Shown: piece by piece, positions 26,162 to 33,176 of the stretch
Numbering within the stretch: the first letter of the stretch is position 1
How the letters are laid out: each line of letters begins with the position of its first letter
Source: JAAGZL01 sp050288625
GTDB taxonomy: Bacteria; Pseudomonadota; Gammaproteobacteria; Chromatiales; Chromatiaceae
NCBI GenBank assembly: GCA_050288625.1
Contig: JBNKEE010000006.1
Span: forward strand, 1 to 33,329
Reading direction: 5' to 3'
Length of the DNA stretch: 33,329 nt
Translations under genes and position numbers: made by a program
The notes under the pieces: generated by a model
Databases searched by the model: none
Told to the model about the DNA's origin: nothing
The model's input: only the letters and a program-made list of their open reading frames with translations

Positions 26162-27370
26162 TCAGGTCTCACCGGTACCAACCTTCTGGGGATGCCTCCT
26201 TCGCCTCCTGGGCCTTTTGGTATTTACCAGTTTATTCCGCCCCTCGAAGTTTTGTTCTTGGAACTCGGTCCACCACTTAGCCAATTCCGGATCGGCCTCT
26301 CCGGATTCAGCCCTCAGTAGCATGAAGTCGTAAGCCGCTCTGAAACGAGGGTGGTTAAGAAGTCTGTGTGGCCGCTTGCCCTGTATCTGCTCGAATCTAT
26401 GCTGCAGGCACCAGATATCGCGCATCTGCAAGGTAAAACGTTTGGGAATGGTGACGATCTGAGTCTGTTCACTCAGGACCTCAGTCGCTGCTGCCTGCAT
26501 GGCCGGATAAGGCCTTTCGCCAGTAGCAGTAAACTCCTCGGCTAATCTTCGTACAGGTTCCCACAACAGAACAGCGAATAGGAACGCAGGGGTGACAGGT
26601 TTATCCTGATCTACCCTTATATCGGTATTCTTCAGTCCGTTAGCCACAAAGGTAATGGGGAACATATTCTCTTCATGGGTAAGGCACTCGTCGGTTGCTG
26701 GGAATAGGTGACCGAAAAGATCATAGTGACGCAGTTTCTCAAACGCCTGCAGTCCCGTACCATACAGAAAAAGTTTCAATACCTCTTCAAACAATCTGGC
26801 ATTGGAGACACCGTCCAGCAGGCCGCCCAAGCGACTGATAGGCTCTTCGCAGGCTGGGTTGATGCTAAAACCCAGCTTGGAGGCAAATCTCACGGCACGC
26901 AACATCCTCACCGGATCTTCGCGGTAGCGTTGTTCCGGGTCGCCCAACAGGCGCAGAACACTTGCGCTGAGATCGTCCATACCACTGGTGTAATCAACCA
27001 CGGAAAAATCTTCAATATTGTAATAGAGGGCGTTTACCGTGAAGTCCCTGCGCAGAGCATCCTCCTCAATCGTTCCATAGGCATTGTCACGCAGCAGCAT
27101 ACCGTTTTCAGATTCATGATCTCCAGCATCTGACGCGTCCTGGCCTGACCTGAAAGTGGCAACCTCTATTACTTCCCGGCCAAAATGGACATGGGCCAGA
27201 CGAAACCTGCGTCCGATCAGGCGGCAGTTACGGAATACCTTTTTTACATCTTCCGGATGAGCATCGGTGGCAATATCGAAATCCTTGGGTTCCCGCCCCA
27301 GCAACAGATCACGTACTCCTCCACCTACCAGATATGCCTGATATCCTGATTTTTTCAATTTATACAACAC
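26162..27370 (-). CDS. pcnB: Poly(A) polymerase I
   Basis: This enzyme adds poly(A) tails to RNA 3' ends, marking them for decay. From the GTG at 27370 it has 402 residues. LVGGGVRDLLLG and the catalytic Asp30/Asp32 (KDFDIATDA) form the nucleotidyltransferase core. LIGRRFRLAHVHFG is the signature separating PcnB from CCA-adding enzymes, RRDFTVNALYYNI is shared with the family, and the Arg/Lys-rich tail (RPRRRRRHP) is typical of PcnB. The true protein is probably longer: the frame upstream to 27446 encodes HNISRGNISENALNV, which matches the conserved N-terminus of E. coli PcnB. No ATG, GTG or TTG occurs in that extension before an in-frame stop at 27467-27469, so initiation at AUA or AUC is likely. 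It heads the folK-pan operon. Confidence 0.93.
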   Translation of the reverse strand: MLYKLKKSGYQAYLVGGGVRDLLLGREPKDFDIATDAHPEDVKKVFRNCRLIGRRFRLAHVHFGREVIEVATFRSGQDASDAGDHESENGMLLRDNAYGTIEEDALRRDFTVNALYYNIEDFSVVDYTSGMDDLSASVLRLLGDPEQRYREDPVRMLRAVRFASKLGFSINPACEEPISRLGGLLDGVSNARLFEEVLKLFLYGTGLQAFEKLRHYDLFGHLFPATDECLTHEENMFPITFVANGLKNTDIRVDQDKPVTPAFLFAVLLWEPVRRLAEEFTATGERPYPAMQAAATEVLSEQTQIVTIPKRFTLQMRDIWCLQHRFEQIQGKRPHRLLNHPRFRAAYDFMLLRAESGEADPELAKWWTEFQEQNFEGRNKLVNTKRPRRRRRHPQKVGTGET

Positions 27371-27442
27371 GTTAAGCGCATTCTCGCTTATGTTGCCACG
27401 GGAGATATTGTGTTCTGGGCGGGCGATGATGCTTGGAGTTGC

Positions 27443-27460
27443 TATGATACTATCCCTTAA
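27443..27460 (-). promoter_or_regulatory. Probable pcnB translation start at AUA/AUC with Shine-Dalgarno
   Basis: Leftwards, TTAAGGGA (27460-27453) is a good Shine-Dalgarno sequence, followed by TAGT, ATC (27448-27446) and ATA (27445-27443) in the pcnB frame. From ATA the extension adds 25 residues conserved with E. coli PcnB. The spacing from AGGGA is 7 nt to ATA and 4 nt to ATC, so ATA is slightly favoured. The annotated GTG at 27370 lies inside the conserved region and has no such leader. Confidence 0.6.
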
Positions 27461-27541
27461 AGTTATTCAATTCATACTGGGCATGTTGCCGGACTGTGAT
27501 CTAAACCGAAATATTCTAACCAAAAATAACTGTGCTGTATC

Positions 27542-27569
27542 TTGAGACTAATCCTGGCATGCGTATAAT
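27542..27569 (+). promoter_or_regulatory. Sigma-70 promoter of the tRNA-Glu gene
   Basis: TTGAGA (27542-27547) and a perfect TATAAT (27564-27569) are 16 bp apart. Transcription would begin about 7 nt later, giving a roughly 14-nt leader before the tRNA at 27590. The position and strong boxes fit a stable-RNA promoter. Confidence 0.75.
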
Positions 27570-27589
27570 ACACATCCTCACGCCATTAC

Positions 27590-27665
27590 GCTCCCTTCGT
27601 CTAGTGGCCTAGGACGCTGGCCTCTCACGCCGGTAACAGGGGTTCGAGTCCCCTAGGGAGTACCA
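27590..27665 (+). tRNA. tRNA-Glu (anticodon CUC)
   Basis: The 76-nt sequence folds as a full cloverleaf. Acceptor GCTCCCT pairs with AGGGAGT (the first pair is G-U), the D arm is GTCTAGTGGCCTAGGAC, and the anticodon stem CTGGC/GCCGG encloses the loop CTCTCAC with anticodon CTC. The T arm is CAGGGGTTCGAGTCCCCTA-like, and the genomic CCA is encoded. The body closely resembles E. coli tRNA-Glu, but the anticodon is CUC instead of UUC, so it reads GAG only and a UUC tRNA must exist elsewhere. Confidence 0.95.
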
Positions 27666-27673
27666 ACAAAATA

Positions 27674-27702
27674 AGGGTCTGCATACCTGCAGGCCCTTTT
27701 TT
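27674..27702 (+). terminator. Intrinsic terminator after tRNA-Glu
   Basis: AGGGTCTGCA (27674-27683), loop TACC and TGCAGGCCCT (27688-27697) form a 10-bp stem with one G-U pair, followed by six T residues (27697-27702). It starts 8 nt after the tRNA and stops rightward transcription before the convergent activator gene. Confidence 0.9.
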
Positions 27703-27718
27703 CTGTGAAAAAATATCG

Positions 27719-29623
27719 CTAATTATTCTTTAGCTTTCGATACAAGGTCTGCCTGCTGATACCCAACTGGCGTGCTGCCTGGGAGACATTTCCACGACAC
27801 TCCTCCAAGGTTTGCCGAATCGCCGACAGGGATAGCTCCTTTAGGTTTTGCGGAGGACGACTTGAGTCTTCTGGAACACATGGCATCTCAGTGAGTTCTT
27901 CGATCAAGTCTTCCGACAGATGTTGCCTATCTATGCAATCTTCGTGTTCATCCAGCATGGCGCTGGCGGTGCGCAGCACATTGGCATACTGACGCAGGTT
28001 GCCCGGCCATGTATAACGGGCAAATTGCGCTAACAGGTTGGGCGAAAGGTTTACATTACGATCGGGATTTATCCCCGCCAGGATACGTTCAGTCAACACA
28101 AGTAGATCGCTACGTTCGCGCAGAGCGGGCAAGTTAACGGCAAGACCATTAATACGATAGTAAAGGTCGCGACGAAAAGCGCCTTTTTCCACCTCTTCAC
28201 GCAACCGACGATTAGTGGCGCTGATCAAGGTAAACTCAACATCGATCTCTTTGTTCCCGCCCAGCGGCATCACCTTACGCTCCTGCAACACGCGTAACAG
28301 GCGGGTCTGCATTGATAGCGGCATATCGCCGATCTCATCCAGGAACAGCGTACCGCCATGAGCCTCACGCAGACGACCCTGGTAACCGTCACGCCGCGCA
28401 CCGGTAAAGGCGCCAGCACTGTATCCAAACAACTCTGCTTCAATCAGATTCTCTGGCAACGCAGAACAATTGATGGCGACAAATGGACCGTCTCGACGCT
28501 TACCACTCTGGTGTACGGCACGGGCAAAGTACTCCTTGCCCACGCCAGATTCACCGTGGATCAGCAGAGGGATCTGCTTGCCCATAATGCGTCGCGCCTG
28601 ATCGGCGGCTTTACGCCAGGTAGCATCTCCGCTATCGAGTGCTGCCAGAGCATCTTTCGGTGTTTTGGACGCAGGCATAACATCCTGGGTATAAACCGCA
28701 ACCCGCTCCATATGTATCTGTGCAAACAGTACAGAACCGTCGCGTAAACGCACCTGTATCGGCTGTCCCTGGAGTTGTCGGTGACTGGATAGAAGTTCGT
28801 TTAGACGCGCTTCTATTACCATGCTCAGGGGAATCACTCCCAATTCAAGAGGGCTAATACCTAACATGGCAAGACCGGTTCGATTAGCACCCATAATTCT
28901 TCCATTATCCGTCAAGGTGATAATACCCTCGGCAACGCTACCTATTCCTTCAGGATAGGTATGCAAGCGCAGACGTATTGGATGTTGTCGATCAGCTAGA
29001 ATCAATCTATTTTCGATCATGCGTGCTGCCATCCCAACCAATCCCAGTGTATGGGGATGACGCCTGCGGTTGTCACCGGAGACATCTATAACACCTAGCA
29101 GAGTCCCATCCGCTGCCATAACTGGTGCAGCAGCACAGGTAAGAAAGCCGTTACGTTCCAGGAAATGTTCACCTCCGTTTATCTCGACACTGTCCGCCTC
29201 GGCCAGCGCGGTGCCGATGGCGTTGGTGCCGCGGTAGCGCTCTTGCCAGGACGCACCAACCGAAAGCGCCACTCGCTCGGCCTTGGTCAGAAAATCCACG
29301 TCTCCCATGGTCTGCATCAATGTGGCCTGCCGGTCTGCCAGGATGATCATGCTATGGCTGTGACGCATCTGCTCATACAGGTATTCCATAACCGGCCGGG
29401 CATGAGCCAGCAGATCGTGATTACGGGAAAGCACTCGGCGTAGACGATTGCCGGTGAAGTGTTCAGACTCGGCCAATCGACCGGTCGGGGCGAGGCCAGC
29501 GGCCAGGCTGCGTTGCCAAGAACGGGCGATGCGCTCATCAATGATATCGGGCGGACAGTCGCCATGCTCCAACAAGTGCATGCGTGCTTTGCGCAGGTCC
29601 GCCGTTGCCAGGGCGGTGTTCAT
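27719..29623 (-). CDS. AcoR-type sigma-54-dependent transcriptional activator
   Basis: This 634-residue enhancer-binding protein has an AcoR-like N-terminal sensor with a GAF domain (about 75-205), a PAS-like domain (about 222-315), an AAA+ domain (about 335-560) and a Fis-type helix-turn-helix at the end (about 595-634, GNVSQAARQLGISRQTLYRK). Walker A GESGVGKE is at 357-364, the sigma-54-contacting GAFTGA at 404-409, Walker B LFLDE at 426-430, and FRRDLYYRI near 483-491 holds the arginine finger. The ATG at 29623 follows GAGGAG. Proteins of this group sense acetoin, aldehydes or alcohols and switch on dehydrogenases. It is divergent from an aldehyde dehydrogenase with a sigma-54 promoter and a palindromic site between them, so it is very probably that gene's regulator. 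The inducer is inferred only. Confidence 0.94.
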   Translation of the reverse strand: MNTALATADLRKARMHLLEHGDCPPDIIDERIARSWQRSLAAGLAPTGRLAESEHFTGNRLRRVLSRNHDLLAHARPVMEYLYEQMRHSHSMIILADRQATLMQTMGDVDFLTKAERVALSVGASWQERYRGTNAIGTALAEADSVEINGGEHFLERNGFLTCAAAPVMAADGTLLGVIDVSGDNRRRHPHTLGLVGMAARMIENRLILADRQHPIRLRLHTYPEGIGSVAEGIITLTDNGRIMGANRTGLAMLGISPLELGVIPLSMVIEARLNELLSSHRQLQGQPIQVRLRDGSVLFAQIHMERVAVYTQDVMPASKTPKDALAALDSGDATWRKAADQARRIMGKQIPLLIHGESGVGKEYFARAVHQSGKRRDGPFVAINCSALPENLIEAELFGYSAGAFTGARRDGYQGRLREAHGGTLFLDEIGDMPLSMQTRLLRVLQERKVMPLGGNKEIDVEFTLISATNRRLREEVEKGAFRRDLYYRINGLAVNLPALRERSDLLVLTERILAGINPDRNVNLSPNLLAQFARYTWPGNLRQYANVLRTASAMLDEHEDCIDRQHLSEDLIEELTEMPCVPEDSSRPPQNLKELSLSAIRQTLEECRGNVSQAARQLGISRQTLYRKLKNN

Positions 29624-29662
29624 GCGGTACTCCTCGGTAAGGGGAAACAGCAGATATGATTC

Positions 29663-29691
29663 AGTATCATAGAGTTAGTCTTCCAGTGCAA
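29663..29691 (-). promoter_or_regulatory. Possible sigma-70 promoter of the activator gene
   Basis: Leftwards, TTGCAC (29691-29686) and GATACT (29668-29663) lie 17 bp apart, about 40 bp before the start codon. The boxes match at about 4 of 6 positions each. It is placed close to the palindromic site at 29718-29736, which would allow feedback by the activator. Confidence 0.35.
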
Positions 29692-29717
29692 TAGTTCCTC
29701 TGCTACATCCGCACCAA

Positions 29718-29736
29718 CTGTCTCATTTTGAGACAG
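29718..29736. promoter_or_regulatory. Perfect palindrome, candidate activator-binding site (UAS)
   Basis: CTGTCTCA-TTT-TGAGACAG is an 8-bp perfect inverted repeat with a 3-bp spacer. Its centre lies about 93 bp upstream of the -24 element of the dehydrogenase promoter, within the normal range of enhancer sites for sigma-54 activators, whose Fis-type domains bind as dimers. It is the only strong dyad in the 278-bp intergenic region. Confidence 0.7.
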
Positions 29737-29800
29737 GTGTTAATTCCTGCAACGTGACAAAACGTTTCTATTCAACTGACTCCATAAATTATTTATTTTA

Positions 29801-29813
29801 TTTCAATAAGTTA
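29801..29813 (+). promoter_or_regulatory. Candidate IHF site between UAS and sigma-54 promoter
   Basis: TTTCAATAAGTTA fits the IHF consensus WATCAANNNNTTR at all but one fixed position and is preceded by an A/T tract (29786-29800). IHF bending commonly brings the activator to the polymerase at such promoters. The site lies only about 5 bp from the -24 element, closer than usual, so the call is tentative. Confidence 0.35.
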
Positions 29814-29817
29814 CATA

Positions 29818-29834
29818 TTGGCACGCAACTTGAT
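29818..29834 (+). promoter_or_regulatory. Sigma-54 (-24/-12) promoter of the aldehyde dehydrogenase gene
   Basis: TTGGCACGCAACTTGAT holds the GG of the -24 element (29820-29821) and TTGA at the -12 element, with the exact 11-bp register between the two conserved G residues of the TGGCACG-N4-TTGC consensus. The only deviation is A for C in the -12 GC. Transcription would start near 29844, about 58 nt before the start codon. An adjacent divergent sigma-54 activator supports it. Confidence 0.85.
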
Positions 29835-29901
29835 AATAGGCTCGGACGGCCCCGTAAAAGTGGGTCTGGATACAAAACACCAATATTTTAGGAGGTAAAC
29901 C

Positions 29902-31422
29902 ATGATTTACGGGAAACCAGGTGCATCTGACGCCAAAATCACCTATAAAGATAAATACGACAATTTCATCGGGGGAAAATGGGTAGCACCGGTCAAGGGA
30001 GAGTATATGGATGTGATCACACCCATCTCCGGACAGGTCTACACCAAGGCCGCCCGCTCCACTGCGGAAGATATTGAACTGGCACTGGATGCGGCCCATG
30101 CTGCTGCCGCTGCCTGGGGCAAGACCTCTGCCACCGAGCGCTCCAATATCCTGCTCAAGATTGCTGACCGTATTGACGAAAACCTGGAGTTGCTGGCTTA
30201 CGCAGAGACGGTGGACAACGGCAAACCCATTCGCGAAACCCTGGCCGCCGACATCCCGCTCTCCTCTGACCATTTCCGCTATTTCGCGGGCGCCTTGCGC
30301 TCACAGGAAGGTGGTATCAGCGAGATCGACGAAAACACCATGGCATACCACATCCACGAACCTCTGGGTGTGGTGGGACAGATTATCCCCTGGAACTTCC
30401 CGATCCTGATGGCGGCATGGAAACTGGCCCCGGCTCTCGGTGCCGGTAACTGCGTGGTAATCAAGCCGGCCGAATCCACACCGGTATCCATCCTGATCCT
30501 GGTGGAGTTGATCGCAGACCTGCTGCCACCTGGCGTGCTCAATATCGTGAACGGCCTAGGCCGCGAGGCGGGGATGCCACTGGCTCAGAGTAAACGCATT
30601 GCCAAGATCGCCTTTACCGGCTCCACCACTACCGGCCGCGTCATCGCCCAGGCCGCCGCCAATAACCTGATTCCGGCCACCCTGGAACTGGGCGGCAAGT
30701 CGCCCAACATCTTTTTTGAAGACGTAATGGCCAAAGACGACGGCTTTCTGGACAAAGCCATAGAGGGACTGGTGCTGTTCGCATTCAATCAGGGCGAGGT
30801 ATGTACATGCCCCAGCCGTGCCCTTATCCAAGAATCCATCTACGACGTCTTCATGGAACGTGTACTCAAGCGCGTTGAGGCAATCAAACAGGGTAGCCCG
30901 CTTGATACCGATACCATGATGGGGGCCCAGGCCTCTCAAGAGCAGCTAACCAAGATCCTCTCCTATCTGGAACTAGGTAAAGAGGAAGGGGCCGAATGTC
31001 TCATCGGTGGCTCTCAAGCAACTCAGTCTGGTGATCTGGAAGGCGGCTACTATGTACAACCGACCCTGTTCAAGGGCCACAACAAGATGCGCATCTTCCA
31101 GGAAGAGATCTTCGGACCGGTACTGGCTGTTACCACATTTAAAGATGAGGCAGAGGCACTAGAGATTGCCAACGACACTCTCTACGGTCTCGGCGCGGGT
31201 GTCTGGACTCGCAATGGCAATCTGGCCTACCGTATGGGTCGTGCCATCCAGGCCGGTCGTGTCTGGACCAACTGCTACCATGCCTATCCAGCCCATGCCG
31301 CCTTCGGTGGATATAAGGAATCTGGTATCGGGCGTGAGACCCATAAGATCATGCTAGACCACTATCAGCAGACCAAAAACCTGCTGGTCAGCTACAGTGA
31401 AGAGAAACTCGGATTTTTCTAG
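29902..31422 (+). CDS. exaC: NAD-dependent aldehyde dehydrogenase, ExaC/AldB type
   Basis: This 506-residue cytosolic enzyme oxidises aldehydes, typically acetaldehyde, to the acid. PWNFPILM and FTGSTTTG (239-245) form the NAD fold contacts, Glu262 in LELGGKSPN is the general base, and Cys301 in NQGEVCTCPSR is the nucleophile. The EVCTCPSR form is characteristic of the AldB/ExaC/AcoD group rather than betaine or succinate-semialdehyde dehydrogenases. The ATG at 29902 has an ideal AGGAGGT. A sigma-54 promoter and a divergent AcoR-like activator lie upstream, and a DUF779 gene follows, the same trio seen around ethanol- or acetoin-oxidation genes. No alcohol dehydrogenase is nearby, so the physiological aldehyde is uncertain; the symbol reflects the family. 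Confidence 0.94.
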   Translation: MIYGKPGASDAKITYKDKYDNFIGGKWVAPVKGEYMDVITPISGQVYTKAARSTAEDIELALDAAHAAAAAWGKTSATERSNILLKIADRIDENLELLAYAETVDNGKPIRETLAADIPLSSDHFRYFAGALRSQEGGISEIDENTMAYHIHEPLGVVGQIIPWNFPILMAAWKLAPALGAGNCVVIKPAESTPVSILILVELIADLLPPGVLNIVNGLGREAGMPLAQSKRIAKIAFTGSTTTGRVIAQAAANNLIPATLELGGKSPNIFFEDVMAKDDGFLDKAIEGLVLFAFNQGEVCTCPSRALIQESIYDVFMERVLKRVEAIKQGSPLDTDTMMGAQASQEQLTKILSYLELGKEEGAECLIGGSQATQSGDLEGGYYVQPTLFKGHNKMRIFQEEIFGPVLAVTTFKDEAEALEIANDTLYGLGAGVWTRNGNLAYRMGRAIQAGRVWTNCYHAYPAHAAFGGYKESGIGRETHKIMLDHYQQTKNLLVSYSEEKLGFF

Positions 31423-31441
31423 GCCGTTAGCTGATATCCTC

Positions 31442-31468
31442 GCGGGGCGGGCCACCGCCCCGCTTTTT
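31442..31468 (+). terminator. Strong intrinsic terminator between dehydrogenase and DUF779 genes
   Basis: GCGGGGCGG (31442-31450), loop GCCA and CCGCCCCGC (31455-31463) form a perfect 9-bp GC-only stem followed by five T residues (31464-31468). It begins 19 bp after the dehydrogenase stop and ends just before the DUF779 ribosome-binding site. It may reduce rather than abolish read-through, because no promoter is visible between it and DUF779. Confidence 0.85.
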
Positions 31469-31480
31469 CTGGAGGTGACT

Positions 31481-31888
31481 ATGGTAGACAAGGTGATAGC
31501 CACTGATGCAGCACTAGAATTGATTGAAACACTGAAAAAGAAACACGGTAACGACCTCTTCTTTCATCAATCCGGCGGCTGTTGCGACAACAGCGCCGCC
31601 AACTGTTTCCTGCAGGGCGAACTGACCATTGGACCAAACGATGAATATCTAGGAGATATCGGCGGCTGTCCGTTTTATATCAGTAAATCACAGTATGAAT
31701 ACTGGAAACACACCCAACTGATCATAGATGTCATTGAAGGGACTGGTGGCACCTTCTCCCTAGAAGGGCCAGAAGGCAAGGCATTTCACTCACGTTCGCG
31801 AGTATTCAACGATGATGAAATGAGGGAGCTAGAATTGGACGTGGACAATATACCGGTCCCTATTTGCCAAGTAGACAACGACAAGTGA
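31481..31888 (+). CDS. DUF779 family protein, aldehyde dehydrogenase partner
   Basis: This 135-residue cytosolic protein belongs to DUF779, commonly encoded beside ExaC/AldB-type dehydrogenases. Its function is not established. A cysteine-rich segment HQSGGCCDNSAANCF (Cys34, Cys35, Cys42), with a further Cys63 in GGCPFYIS, could bind a metal or cofactor. The ATG at 31481 is chosen because GGAGGT sits at ideal spacing; an in-frame ATG at 31397 lies inside the dehydrogenase gene and is unlikely. The gene is separated from the dehydrogenase by a terminator hairpin. Confidence 0.9.
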   Translation: MVDKVIATDAALELIETLKKKHGNDLFFHQSGGCCDNSAANCFLQGELTIGPNDEYLGDIGGCPFYISKSQYEYWKHTQLIIDVIEGTGGTFSLEGPEGKAFHSRSRVFNDDEMRELELDVDNIPVPICQVDNDK

Positions 31889-31920
31889 CATTCTCATACT
31901 TCCTGTTTTAAATGTTCTGC

Positions 31921-31939
31921 AAGCCTGCGGGCTTTTTTT
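31921..31939 (+). terminator. Intrinsic terminator after the DUF779 gene
   Basis: AAGCC (31921-31925), loop TGCG and GGCTT (31930-31934) form a short stem running into a seven-T tract (31933-31939), 33 bp after the DUF779 stop. It ends the aldehyde unit. Confidence 0.75.
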
Positions 31940-32056
31940 CACTGACGCCCACCAGCAATCTGTTGTTAGTATAACCTTTTTCCATTTCTCCCAAGTAGTT
32001 GCTACTCTATACATTTAAACCACTGATGTCTTACCAGAGATCCAAGCAACGAATAT

Positions 32057-32500
32057 ATGGGTAAAGTGCGGAGAACAATCGCTAGATATTCATCCTACTA
32101 CCATGGGTGGTGCCTCGCGTTTGGTGAGCACAAAATCCACTACGATGAGAACCTGACCATTAACTGGGTCGAAGGCGAATCACAGATGGGGTTCGCGGTC
32201 TCCACTGACAAAACCAAACCCCTATTCAAGGAGCTACTCAGGCACAGAGATCAAATACCTACAGTTGACCTGTCGGAAACGGGGGTAGTTGTAAATCAGA
32301 TCGAGTATGAATTTGCTAAGGGAGAACTCGCAGGGGCCAAGAGATTTTGCGAGTATGTAAGAGAGCATAAGACATTACATATGTTTCTGACCAGTCACTT
32401 CTGTTACCCGCCCCGTACCAGGATCGTCACCTTCTCGCCCAAAAAACCGACCATAATCCTGTATAAAGAGATAGCGCCGATTAAGTTGACCCTGTCGTAA
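32057..32500 (+). CDS. Hypothetical protein, 147 residues
   Basis: I do not recognise this protein. It is soluble-looking, with no signal peptide or membrane helix. The N-terminus is basic (MGKVRRTIARYSSYYHGW), the middle is mixed alpha/beta, and the C-terminus is beta-rich and hydrophobic (TRIVTFSPKKPTIILYKE). Two cysteines (Cys19 and the one in CEYV) and several His/Tyr residues are scattered without a known motif. The ATG at 32057 has no strong Shine-Dalgarno sequence, so a GTG nearby (32066) is also possible. It overlaps the convergent amidotransferase gene by 20 bp. Coding is supported by a full-length frame with sensible composition; the function is unknown. Confidence 0.6.
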   Translation: MGKVRRTIARYSSYYHGWCLAFGEHKIHYDENLTINWVEGESQMGFAVSTDKTKPLFKELLRHRDQIPTVDLSETGVVVNQIEYEFAKGELAGAKRFCEYVREHKTLHMFLTSHFCYPPRTRIVTFSPKKPTIILYKEIAPIKLTLS

Positions 32501-33176
32501 TAAATCCTAGAACATCTTCCATCAAACTATTAATAGAAACATAGTTATCTGCGTCTACTGCAAGTATCTCTTCCTCGGTCTGTACATACTTCGAGGGTAT
32601 GAGTTCATCACGACAGTTATCGACCAATCCCTGCGCCGACTCCGGCGTGGTCTCCAGATGAAACTGTAACCCGATTACGCAAGAACTTAATTGAAATGCC
32701 TGATTCACGCAGCCCTCACTGCTCGCCAGAAGCTTTGCTTCGCTTGGCAGATCAAAGGTCTCACCGTGCCAGTGGAATACCTGAGTTGACACTGGAAAGC
32801 TGAATAGAGAGACGGAGTCTTGAGATATGCCCTGCACCGGAAACCAACCAATCTCTATCTCTCTGTTTTTGTATACCCTGGCGCCCATGGCACTCGCGAT
32901 AAGCTGAGCACCCAGGCAAACCCCCAGGACCGGCTTGCCCTGTTCTATGGCAGCGCGAATAAACTCTTTTTCCGGAATCAACCAGGGGTATACATCCTCA
33001 TCATTCACGCTCATGGGGCCGCCCATGGCGATAACCAGATCAACCTGATCAAGCTCGGGGAAGATTGCTGACTCAAATAATTTGGTGCTGGTGATGGAAT
33101 ACCCGGCTGTTTCAAGCCAGGACTCCATACTACCCAGGCCTTCGAAGGGGACGTGTTGTAGGTAATGGGCTCGCAT
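32481..33176 (-). CDS. Class I glutamine amidotransferase (GMP synthase-like)
   Basis: This 231-residue cytosolic protein has the class I amidotransferase triad: Cys87 in LGVCLGAQLIA, His173 and Glu175 in GLQFHLETT. VFHWHGETFDLP is the conserved downstream motif. It stands alone and is not fused to a GMP synthetase domain, so it belongs to the GuaA-like/YebV-type stand-alone group of uncertain substrate (possibly amide or isopeptide hydrolysis, as in gamma-glutamyl-putrescine hydrolase relatives). The ATG at 33176 is chosen because AGGGA lies about 7 nt upstream; a longer frame from 33284 adds a hydrophobic stretch unlike the family. The 153 bp from 33177 to the window edge hold no gene I can support. 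Confidence 0.9.
   Translation of the reverse strand: MRAHYLQHVPFEGLGSMESWLETAGYSITSTKLFESAIFPELDQVDLVIAMGGPMSVNDEDVYPWLIPEKEFIRAAIEQGKPVLGVCLGAQLIASAMGARVYKNREIEIGWFPVQGISQDSVSLFSFPVSTQVFHWHGETFDLPSEAKLLASSEGCVNQAFQLSSCVIGLQFHLETTPESAQGLVDNCRDELIPSKYVQTEEEILAVDADNYVSINSLMEDVLGFITTGST

Noticed and set aside
31397..31480. Upstream in-frame ATG that would extend DUF779 by 28 residues
   Set aside because: It lies within the dehydrogenase gene and the terminator follows it; the ATG at 31481 has a strong GGAGGT.
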